A stretch of DNA of 6,160 nt from assembly GCA_007125275.1 (NCBI GenBank), contig SLDN01000201.1, positions 1 to 6,160 of the forward strand, in the 5' to 3' direction. This DNA is from Bacteroidales bacterium (GTDB lineage: Bacteria; Bacteroidota; Bacteroidia; Bacteroidales; UBA7960). The position numbers and the translations under genes were made by a program. Position 1 is the first letter of the stretch. Every line of letters begins with the position of its first letter. Below the pieces are notes generated by a model that was given only the letters and a program-made list of their open reading frames with translations, did not search any database and was not told where the DNA came from. Positions 1 to 6,160 of this stretch are shown piece after piece.

Positions 1-77
1 CTGAACTCTGAACTCTGAACTCTGAACTCTGAACTCTGAACTCTGAACCCTGAACCCTGAACCCTGAACCCGTAACC
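1..77. repeat. Tandem heptanucleotide array (CTGAACT/CTGAACC)
   Basis: Eleven consecutive 7-base units fill the left edge. Six exact copies of CTGAACT (1-42) are followed by four exact copies of CTGAACC (43-70) and one diverged copy, CGTAACC (71-77). The array starts at base 1, so it may continue to the left. The two variants lie in separate blocks rather than mixed, which fits growth by replication slippage or unequal exchange from two founder units. On the + strand each copy holds a TGA, and because 7 is not a multiple of 3 these stops fall in all three frames every 21 bases. The array is therefore not coding in the direction of the downstream gene; the - strand reads without stops but shows no sign of being a gene. 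The last unit ends 8 bases before the downstream ATG, so the array occupies the space where a leader or promoter would lie. I see no inverted repeat in it. Its function is unknown. Confidence 0.95.
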
Positions 78-85
78 ATTCACCT

Positions 86-826
86 ATGAAGGCACTGATT
101 TTTGCAGCAGGTCTTGGAATGAGGCTCAGACCACTTACCGATAAACTTCCGAAAGCGCTGATACCAGTTGCCGGAAAGCCGATGCTGCAGTGGGTGATCG
201 AAAAGCTCATTTCCGGCGGTGCGACCGATATCGTGATCAACGTACATCACCATCCGGACATCCTCATCGATTACATCACCAATTTCAAATACCCGGGCAT
301 ACAATTTCATATTTCAGATGAAAGAAATCAACTGCTTGATACGGGCGGTGGACTAAAGAAGGCCGAAGTTTATTTGAATGGCCCTGATCCGTTCATTGTC
401 CATAACGCAGATGTGCTCAGCAATATCAATTTGAAAGAGATGCTCGCCTTTCACAAGAGTCAAAAGCCGCTGGCCACGCTGGCTGTTTCATCCCGCAACA
501 CATCCCGCCATTTCCTGTGGGCTGATGACCGCCTGGCCGGTTGGGAAAACAATGTCTCCGGTGAGCATGTTCTTTGCCATCATAACACAAAAAACACATT
601 AAATCCATTGGCATTCAGCGGAATACATATCCTGAGTTCTGATATTTTTTCCCTTATCAGCGAAACAGGCAGCTTTTCTATAAAAGACCTGTATCTTCGT
701 TTGGCTGCATCGCATCACATCGCACCTTATGAACACGATCCACGCTATTGGTTCGATATCGGCAGTTCGGAAAAACTGGCAGCGGCAGAAATGATGATGG
801 CAATGCACCCGGAACGGTTTTGCTGA
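86..826 (+). CDS. Sugar-1-phosphate nucleotidyltransferase, MurU/RmlA-like family
   Basis: This is a cytoplasmic enzyme of the NTP_transferase fold that should join a nucleoside triphosphate to a sugar-1-phosphate, giving a nucleotide sugar and pyrophosphate. The N-terminus has the family signature: AAGLGMRLRPLT (residues 7-18) followed by PKALIPVAGKP (22-32), with Lys23 as the conserved lysine. LLDTGGGLKKA (83-93) is the sugar/base-binding loop typical of MurU-like and mannose-1-phosphate guanylyltransferase-like members. Asp109 in HNADV and Asp224 in WFDIGSSEKL match the two metal-binding aspartates. FSGIHIL (177-183) is the usual core strand. The length of 246 residues fits the short, single-domain MurU type, without a C-terminal left-handed helix domain. 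The ATG at 86 gives the canonical MKALIFAAG start, and an in-frame TGA at 65-67 blocks extension. No Shine-Dalgarno sequence is visible. In the MurU pathway the product would be UDP-MurNAc and the partner an AmgK-like sugar kinase. That partner, if present, would lie left of the window. The substrate cannot be fixed from sequence; GDP-mannose or another nucleotide sugar remains possible. Confidence 0.9.
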   Translation: MKALIFAAGLGMRLRPLTDKLPKALIPVAGKPMLQWVIEKLISGGATDIVINVHHHPDILIDYITNFKYPGIQFHISDERNQLLDTGGGLKKAEVYLNGPDPFIVHNADVLSNINLKEMLAFHKSQKPLATLAVSSRNTSRHFLWADDRLAGWENNVSGEHVLCHHNTKNTLNPLAFSGIHILSSDIFSLISETGSFSIKDLYLRLAASHHIAPYEHDPRYWFDIGSSEKLAAAEMMMAMHPERFC

Positions 827-938
827 AGAAGTAGACGTTTTGAGATAGAATCCGCAATGGGGTAAGTTGGGCAGAACGCCGGACTAATTAACAATGAACC
901 TGAAATTATAAACCAAAAACCAGAAAATTGATATATTA
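827..938. other. Intergenic spacer between nucleotidyltransferase and AddB-like gene
   Basis: This 112-base stretch shows no ORF of note. The first half is of mixed composition and the second half (from about 883) is strongly A-rich. I looked for the Bacteroidetes promoter pattern (TTTG-type -33 and TAnnTTTG -7 elements) and found no convincing match; TAAGTTGG at 863-870 is the nearest and is weak. There is no stable hairpin followed by a T run, so no clear terminator for the upstream gene. Both genes point the same way, so co-transcription is possible, although the gap is larger than in a tight operon. Confidence 0.6.
888..929. repeat. Degenerate period-7 A-rich pattern
   Basis: Read in 7-base steps, this stretch gives TTAACAA, TGAACCT, GAAATTA, TAAACCA, AAAACCA and GAAAATT. 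All six units have AA at the third and fourth positions, and four of the six have AAC at positions three to five. The second unit shares TGAACC with the clean heptamer array at the left edge of the window. This may be a decayed relative of that array, ending just before the AddB-like gene. The region is A-rich and the register was chosen after looking, so chance is a real alternative. Confidence 0.35.
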
Positions 939-3824
939 ATGCAAAGTTTCCTTGAAGAAGTCAGTCTGTACATCCTTGAAAAACATCAAGACACAACCGG
1001 TGATTTATGTATTGTTACCCCCAACCGCCGTGCCGGACTGTTTCTTCGCAAACACCTTGCCGCCAATGTCTCCAAACCGATCTGGGCACCTGAAGTCCTG
1101 AGCATCGAAGACTTTATCAACAGGATTTCCGGTATGGCCATCAGCGACAAAATGGGCTTGCTTTTCGAGTTTTACCGCGTTTACAGGGACATGGAAAAGG
1201 ACGGCGCCGACGACATTGACGCCTTTTTTAGCTGGGCGCCAACCCTTCTGGCTGACTTCGACGACATCGACAGCGCGATGGCAGAGCGGGGAAAGCTGTA
1301 TGAGTTTCTGGGAGATATACGATACATCGACACATGGAATCCGGATGGTTCCCCGTTGACTGAATTTCAGCAGAACTACCTTGATTTCATCAGGAAATTG
1401 GGGCATTACCATGTAGCACTGGCTTCGCACATGACCGGAAAGGGGATGGCCTGGCAGGGACTGTCATCGCGAAAGGCAGCTAACATCATTGAGGCCGGTG
1501 ATGCTGCTTTGCCATGGAAAAACGTCGTATTCGCCGGCTTCAATGCCCTTACGCAGGCCGAAGAATGCATCATTCATACCCTGCTGAAAGATGGCAGGGC
1601 AGAGTATATTGCTGATTCTGATCCTTATTATGAAGATGATGAAAGTCACGAGGCGGGACGCTTTATCCGCAAATACAGGAAGAAGTTTTCGTTGCCTGAG
1701 CGGGAAAATCAGCCGGGGTTATATGCCGGGATAGCCAAAAAAATCCGTCTCCTGGGCATAGCCAAAAACGTAAACCAGGCGAGGCTGGCCGGAAACCTGT
1801 TAAAGCAGGAAGAAGTACTGTCTGCCAGCGAACAAACTGCCGTGGTGCTTGCCAACGAAGCTTTGCTGATCCCGCTGCTCAATGCCCTGCCTGCCTCCGT
1901 GAATGCCATTAACGTGACCATGGGGTATCCGATCGAAAAAACCAATATGTACCGTTTTTTCGACAGCCTGTTTCACCTGTTTTTGCATGGTGTGCTCATC
2001 GGGAAGGAGGGCTCTGTCAGCTTTTATCATAAAGACCTGCACCGCGTATTTTCCCATTCTCTTGCCGGATTGTTGTGGGATTCGAAAAAGGGAAAAATGC
2101 TTTCGACTGCCCTATTGCAGAAGCTGGCAGCATCAAATAAAAGCTTTTGCACCTTTGAGGAGCTGGCCGGGATGTCGAACCAGGCTGAGGCGTTTACCAG
2201 TGCTTTCGGGTTTCTTCAAACAAACTGGCAGCAAAAAACCGAAGAGATCTTTCCTGCACTGCTCGATCTGGCGGCTTCTTTTGACCAATTGTTCAGGGAT
2301 AAGGCGGCTGCTTCGGGCAGCGATATCGTGCAGACGCCATTTTTTGCCGATTTTGAGTCGTTGTATTACTTTGCAAGCATCTTCAGGCGTCTGAAGGATT
2401 ATTTGAATGAATTTCCTTTCCTGTCAGAACTGAAAACCCTCTACCGGATGATGCGACAAGCAGCTGCTGAGACCAGGCTTGCTTTCCTGGGTGAGCCGCT
2501 ACAAGGTCTGCAGGTCATGGGGATGCTCGAGACCCGTAGCCTCGACTTCAAAAATGTCGTGCTGCTCTCGGCCAACGAAAATATCCTGCCAAAGCCAAAA
2601 AGTGTGCAGTCTTTCATCCCTTTTGAAGTGAAAAAAGCCTTCGGTTTGCGTCTTTATCAGGAACAGGATGCCATTTTTGCCTATCATTTTTACCGGCTGC
2701 TGCAGCGCGCTGAAAATATTTACCTTATTTACAATACCCAGAGCGAAGACATTGGCAGCAGCGAGAAGAGCCGCTTCCTCACACAACTGCAATTTGAACT
2801 TCCCGGATACAATGCTGAAACGCTCATCAAAGAAGACATCGTTTCCATGCCCCCGCAAACAGGACAGGCTGAGCAGGAGATTGTTATTCCCAAGACAGAC
2901 GACATCATGTCGCGGCTGCATCAAATCGCCAAAACCGGTTTTTCGCCTTCTGCCCTGAGTCGCTATGTGAACTGTCCGTTGCAGTTTTACCTGGAAAAAG
3001 TGGTTGGCTTGGATGAGTCGGATGCCGTGGAGGAGACGATGGAAGCCGCAACGATAGGTTCAGTGGTGCATGCAGCCCTTGAAGAGCTGTACAAACCTTA
3101 CACAGGCCAGGTTCTCAAAACAGAAAACCTGCAGGAAATGAAAGGGAGGCTTGAAAAAAGTCTTCAACAAAGCTTTCAGAGCGAATACAGTGGTGGCAAC
3201 ATCAGCTCAGGTAAGAATTTGTTGCTATATCATTTGGTGAAGAGATACATTGAAAATCAGCTTAAGGCCGAGAATGAATATATTCGGAAAGCCAGTGAAA
3301 ACAATCAGTTCCTTACTGTCCTGGCACTCGAAAGCAAGCTGAAAGCCACTTTGCAGGTAGCGCTCCCCAGTGGAACAACTGTTGATGTGCTGATTAAGGG
3401 TCTGGCTGACCGCATTGACCGTCTGGGCGGTGTGGTGCGCGTGATCGACTACAAGACCGGTCGCATCGGCAGCAGCGAACTCTCTTTCAGGGAGTGGGAA
3501 GAACCTTTCACAAACAGCGATAAAGCGAAGAACTTCCAGTTGCTGTGTTATGCCTGGATGTATCATAAAATGCACCCTGAACAAAATGATATTGAGCCGG
3601 GCATCATTTCAACCCGCACGCCTGCGAAGGGCTCTCAAACGATGAAGCATCCGGGAGGGAAGGGAGTGTTGCAGCCGCAGCACCTTGCTGAAGTTGAGAA
3701 GGCCCTGCATCAGCTCATCAGTGAAATTCTGAATCCGTCGCAGGATTTTATCCAGACGCAGGATGTAGACAAATGCAAATATTGCAATTTTAAGGTGCTG
3801 TGCGGCAGGTATCAGGCTCTCTGA
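939..3824 (+). CDS. AddB-like PD-(D/E)XK nuclease with Fe-S cluster motif and degenerate helicase region
   Basis: This is probably the AddB-type subunit of a helicase-nuclease that resects double-strand DNA breaks for recombination, acting with an AddA/UvrD-like partner not seen here. Residues 1 to about 640 resemble a superfamily 1 helicase scaffold. The N-terminus reads CIVTPNRRAGLFLRKHLA (24-41) with no GxGKT Walker A loop, so ATPase activity is unlikely. LQGLQVMGMLETRSLDFKNV (521-540), followed by LSANENILPK, and YHFYRLLQRAENIYLIYN (582-599) are the late helicase-like blocks of this family. The C-terminal nuclease domain is complete by motif: His711 (IGSVVHAALEELY), Asp824 (ADRID), Asp837 and Lys839 (VIDYKTG), and Gln867 with Tyr871 (QLLCY). 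Cys679 (NCPLQFY) with Cys946, Cys949 and Cys955 gives the C...C-X2-C-X5-C iron-sulfur arrangement of AddB. An in-frame TAA at 909-911 makes the ATG at 939 the first usable start. No Shine-Dalgarno sequence is visible. At 961 residues it is shorter than Bacillus AddB. The 3' end overlaps alaS. Confidence 0.92.
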   Translation: MQSFLEEVSLYILEKHQDTTGDLCIVTPNRRAGLFLRKHLAANVSKPIWAPEVLSIEDFINRISGMAISDKMGLLFEFYRVYRDMEKDGADDIDAFFSWAPTLLADFDDIDSAMAERGKLYEFLGDIRYIDTWNPDGSPLTEFQQNYLDFIRKLGHYHVALASHMTGKGMAWQGLSSRKAANIIEAGDAALPWKNVVFAGFNALTQAEECIIHTLLKDGRAEYIADSDPYYEDDESHEAGRFIRKYRKKFSLPERENQPGLYAGIAKKIRLLGIAKNVNQARLAGNLLKQEEVLSASEQTAVVLANEALLIPLLNALPASVNAINVTMGYPIEKTNMYRFFDSLFHLFLHGVLIGKEGSVSFYHKDLHRVFSHSLAGLLWDSKKGKMLSTALLQKLAASNKSFCTFEELAGMSNQAEAFTSAFGFLQTNWQQKTEEIFPALLDLAASFDQLFRDKAAASGSDIVQTPFFADFESLYYFASIFRRLKDYLNEFPFLSELKTLYRMMRQAAAETRLAFLGEPLQGLQVMGMLETRSLDFKNVVLLSANENILPKPKSVQSFIPFEVKKAFGLRLYQEQDAIFAYHFYRLLQRAENIYLIYNTQSEDIGSSEKSRFLTQLQFELPGYNAETLIKEDIVSMPPQTGQAEQEIVIPKTDDIMSRLHQIAKTGFSPSALSRYVNCPLQFYLEKVVGLDESDAVEETMEAATIGSVVHAALEELYKPYTGQVLKTENLQEMKGRLEKSLQQSFQSEYSGGNISSGKNLLLYHLVKRYIENQLKAENEYIRKASENNQFLTVLALESKLKATLQVALPSGTTVDVLIKGLADRIDRLGGVVRVIDYKTGRIGSSELSFREWEEPFTNSDKAKNFQLLCYAWMYHKMHPEQNDIEPGIISTRTPAKGSQTMKHPGGKGVLQPQHLAEVEKALHQLISEILNPSQDFIQTQDVDKCKYCNFKVLCGRYQAL

Positions 3825-6160
3825 AACAGCTTTCTGCCTTCTTCAATTACTTTGTCCAGCCCGGCAGGGTCTTTTCCGCCTGCTGTGGCAAAGAATGGCT
3901 GGCCGCCGCCACCTCCTTTGATATGCTTTGCCAGTTCCGAGACAAGCTTGCCTGCATGAAGCTCTTTTTCTTTGATCAACGATTCATCCATCATCACCAG
4001 GATACCGGGTTTGCCCCCAGACTCGTGAGCCAGCAGCAGGAATAGCTTTGGCAGCCTGCCTTTGATCTGGAATGCAAGGTCTTTGGCGGCTTTTGCATCC
4101 ATATTCACCTTTTCTGCAATAAAGTTTACGCCACCCAGGTCACGGGCATTGGCGATCAGATTATCAGCGATTTGTTTGAGGTTCGATTGCTGCAGGGAGG
4201 CAAGTTCTTTTTTCATCTGATCGTGCTGATCGATAAACTGCTTCAATGCGCTGATGGTGTCTTTGGGTTGTTTCAGCAGCTCTTTGACGGCTTCCAGTTC
4301 GTCCAGCTTTTTAAGATGGAACTCTTCGGCTGTCCTTCCCGTGACGGCCTCAACGCGCCGTATGCCGGCGGCAATGGCTCCTTCTGACACGATGGCAAAC
4401 AGGCCGATCTGGCCGGTGGCTTGTACGTGGGTGCCGCCGCACAGCTCTGAGGAGAATGTATTGTCGAAGGATACCACCCGGACTTTCTCGCCATATTTTT
4501 CACCAAAGAGTGCGGTGGCACCCATCTGCTGGGCTTCCTCCATGCTGAGCTCCCGGTGTTCTTCCATGGGGATGTTCTCGCGGATTTTTTCGTTCACCAG
4601 CCTTTCAACCTCGCGGATCTCCTCTTCTGCCATCTTGCTGAAGTGAGAGAAGTCGAAGCGCAGCCGCTGTTCGTCAACCAGCGAACCTTTCTGTTGAACA
4701 TGGCTTCCCAGCACGGTTTTGAGTGCAGCGTGCATCAGGTGGGTGGCCGTGTGGTTGTTGGCTGTGAGCAGGCGTTTATGAGTATCAACGGTGGCTGCCA
4801 CCTGGCCGGAAAATTGCTCCGGCAGACGGGGCATCACGTGGATGCTCAGGTTGTTTTCCTTGCGGGTGTCAATAACAGGATAGCTCTCCCCATTGATGAC
4901 AAGCCGTCCGCGGTCGCCTACCTGACCACCCGATTCGGCGTAAAACGGGGTTTTGTCCAGCACGACGTGATACAGTGCCTTGCCTTTGGCGCTCACCTTT
5001 CTGTAACGTACCACCTCTACTTCTGCCTCCAGCTGCTCGTAGCCCAGGAAGCGGGTCTCCTCCTGCCACGGGCGCAGCTCTGTCCAGTCGTCAGTGGAAA
5101 TGACGGCAGCGTCGCGGCTGCGGCTTTTTTGTGCGGCCATGCCCTGCTCGAACCCCTGCATGTCGACCTCCAGACCTTTTTCCCTGGCCATCAGATCAGT
5201 GAGGTCAACAGGAAAGCCATAGGTGTCGAACAGCTCAAAGGCAAACCGGCCATCCACCACTTTTTCTTCAGGATGCAATGAAACGTACTGTTCAAACTTT
5301 TGTATACCGGTTGATAATGTCCGCAGGAATGCCTGTTCCTCTTCGGCAATCACTTTTGATATCAGCTCTTCCTGGGCTTTGAGCTCCGGGAAGGCATCGC
5401 CCATTTGCCTGACCAGCACGGGCACAAGACGGTTCACAAAGGCTTCGTCGAGTTTGAGAAAGGTGTAGCCATAGCGCACGGCGCGGCGCAGGATGCGTCG
5501 TATCACATATCCTGCCTTGTTGTTGGAAGGCAATTCACCATCGGCAATGGCAAAGGAAACGGCACGCAGATGGTCGGCCACCACGCGCATGGCTGTGTCG
5601 CTCTCCGGCGAGTGACCGTAGGCTATGCCCGAAAGCTTTGCCAGTTCTGAAATGTATGGTGTGAATACATCGGTGTCGTAATTGGATTGTTTGTTCTGCA
5701 ATACCATACAGAGGCGTTCAAACCCCATTCCGGTGTCAACATGTTTGGCAGGCAGGCTTTTTAAGGAACTGTCCGACATACGGTTGAATTCTATGAATAC
5801 GAGGTTCCATATCTCTATAACCAGCGGATGGTCTTTGTTTACGAGTGTTGCGCCGCTGACTTCTTTTCTCTGGGCATCACTGCGGATGTCAACGTGTATT
5901 TCGGAGCACGGACCACAGGGGCCGGTGTCGCCCATCTCCCAGAAATTGTCTTTCTTTGATCCGTAAAGGATCCTGTCTTCCGGGATGAAGGCTTTCCAGA
6001 GCTCCAGTGCTTCGTTGTCAGTATCTAGTCCTTCGTCTTTAGCGCCTTCGAAAACAGTGACATACAGGCGGTCTTTTTCAATCCCGTATACTTCGGTCAA
6101 AAGCTCCCAGGCCCAGGCAATGGCTTCCTTTTTGAAATAATCGCCGAAGCTCCAGTTGCC
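3812..6160 (-). CDS. alaS: Alanyl-tRNA synthetase, N-terminus beyond right edge
   Basis: This enzyme attaches alanine to tRNA-Ala in the cytoplasm and removes mischarged serine or glycine. The window holds 782 residues (residue 1 at base 6160). By comparison with E. coli AlaRS about 94 N-terminal residues are missing, including class II motif 1 and the start of motif 2. The visible part opens with GNWSFGDYFKKEAIAWAWEL. GDTGPCGPCSEIHVD (about 78-92) and HVDTGMGFERL (140-150, class II motif 3) complete the catalytic core. The editing domain has its zinc ligands in HTATH (His470, His474) and CGGTH (Cys574, His578). A likely coiled coil follows at about 610-670. The C-Ala domain ends with GGGGGQPFFATAGG (749-762). 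All domains after the edge are intact and in one frame. A TTG at 6098-6100 could be miscalled as a start, but it is Leu in the conserved WELLTEVYG stretch and the frame stays open to the window edge. The gene converges on the AddB-like gene and overlaps its last 13 bases. Confidence 0.98.
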   Translation of the reverse strand, partial: GNWSFGDYFKKEAIAWAWELLTEVYGIEKDRLYVTVFEGAKDEGLDTDNEALELWKAFIPEDRILYGSKKDNFWEMGDTGPCGPCSEIHVDIRSDAQRKEVSGATLVNKDHPLVIEIWNLVFIEFNRMSDSSLKSLPAKHVDTGMGFERLCMVLQNKQSNYDTDVFTPYISELAKLSGIAYGHSPESDTAMRVVADHLRAVSFAIADGELPSNNKAGYVIRRILRRAVRYGYTFLKLDEAFVNRLVPVLVRQMGDAFPELKAQEELISKVIAEEEQAFLRTLSTGIQKFEQYVSLHPEEKVVDGRFAFELFDTYGFPVDLTDLMAREKGLEVDMQGFEQGMAAQKSRSRDAAVISTDDWTELRPWQEETRFLGYEQLEAEVEVVRYRKVSAKGKALYHVVLDKTPFYAESGGQVGDRGRLVINGESYPVIDTRKENNLSIHVMPRLPEQFSGQVAATVDTHKRLLTANNHTATHLMHAALKTVLGSHVQQKGSLVDEQRLRFDFSHFSKMAEEEIREVERLVNEKIRENIPMEEHRELSMEEAQQMGATALFGEKYGEKVRVVSFDNTFSSELCGGTHVQATGQIGLFAIVSEGAIAAGIRRVEAVTGRTAEEFHLKKLDELEAVKELLKQPKDTISALKQFIDQHDQMKKELASLQQSNLKQIADNLIANARDLGGVNFIAEKVNMDAKAAKDLAFQIKGRLPKLFLLLAHESGGKPGILVMMDESLIKEKELHAGKLVSELAKHIKGGGGGQPFFATAGGKDPAGLDKVIEEGRKLFQRA

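Noticed and set aside
1..77. CRISPR array or phage attachment site
   Set aside because: The units are 7 bases long and contiguous, with no spacers. There is no integrase, tRNA gene or duplicated core in the window.
80..310. Short - strand frame running toward the heptamer array
   Set aside because: It is antisense to the conserved N-terminus of the nucleotidyltransferase, and its translation shows no recognisable domain.
863..870. TAAGTTGG as a Bacteroidetes -7 promoter element for the AddB-like gene
   Set aside because: It departs from TAnnTTTG at a core position and no matching -33 element stands at the right distance.
871..880. GGC/GCC pairing as a terminator after the nucleotidyltransferase gene
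   Set aside because: The stem is only about three base pairs and no T run follows.
1005..1430. 141-codon open frame on the - strand inside the AddB-like gene (a similar one lies at 2499-2924)
   Set aside because: Both are antisense to well-recognised coding sequence, have no recognisable domain and have no intergenic space for a promoter.
4556..5281. 241-codon open frame on the + strand inside alaS
   Set aside because: It lies wholly antisense to conserved AlaRS sequence, including the editing domain, and its translation resembles no family I know. It is a shadow of a stop-poor coding strand.
3812..6100. alaS starting at the TTG codon at 6098-6100
   Set aside because: The frame continues without a stop to base 6160 and encodes GNWSFGDYFKKEAIAWAWEL, a conserved AlaRS segment. 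The TTG is an internal leucine.

Overview
The window looks like chromosomal housekeeping DNA from a member of the Bacteroidetes, probably Bacteroidales-like. The case rests on three things: the AlaRS wording (GNWSFGDYFKKEAI and the LVNKDHPLVIEIWNLVFIEFNR-type segment), an AddB-like nuclease of the Walker A-less form I associate with this phylum, and start codons without a Shine-Dalgarno sequence. This assignment comes from recognising protein families, not from a database search.

Layout: positions 1-77 are a perfect to near-perfect tandem array of a 7-base unit, CTGAACT then CTGAACC. It ends 8 bases before the start of a 246-residue sugar-1-phosphate nucleotidyltransferase (86-826, +). A 112-base non-coding spacer (827-938) follows. 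Its second half carries a degenerate A-rich pattern that also repeats every 7 bases. Next is a 961-residue AddB-like protein (939-3824, +), with a decayed helicase-like region followed by a PD-(D/E)XK nuclease domain carrying an iron-sulfur cluster. On the opposite strand, alaS (alanyl-tRNA synthetase) fills the rest of the window (3812-6160, -). Its N-terminus lies beyond the right edge. The two large genes converge and overlap by 13 bases at their stop codons.

The three genes do not form one pathway. The nucleotidyltransferase points to cell-wall sugar recycling or other nucleotide-sugar synthesis. The AddB-like protein points to double-strand break repair. AlaS serves translation. I see no mobile element, CRISPR array, RNA gene, phage gene or defence system, and no novel multi-gene system. 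The most unusual DNA is the heptamer array at the left edge and the faint period-7 pattern in the next intergenic spacer.
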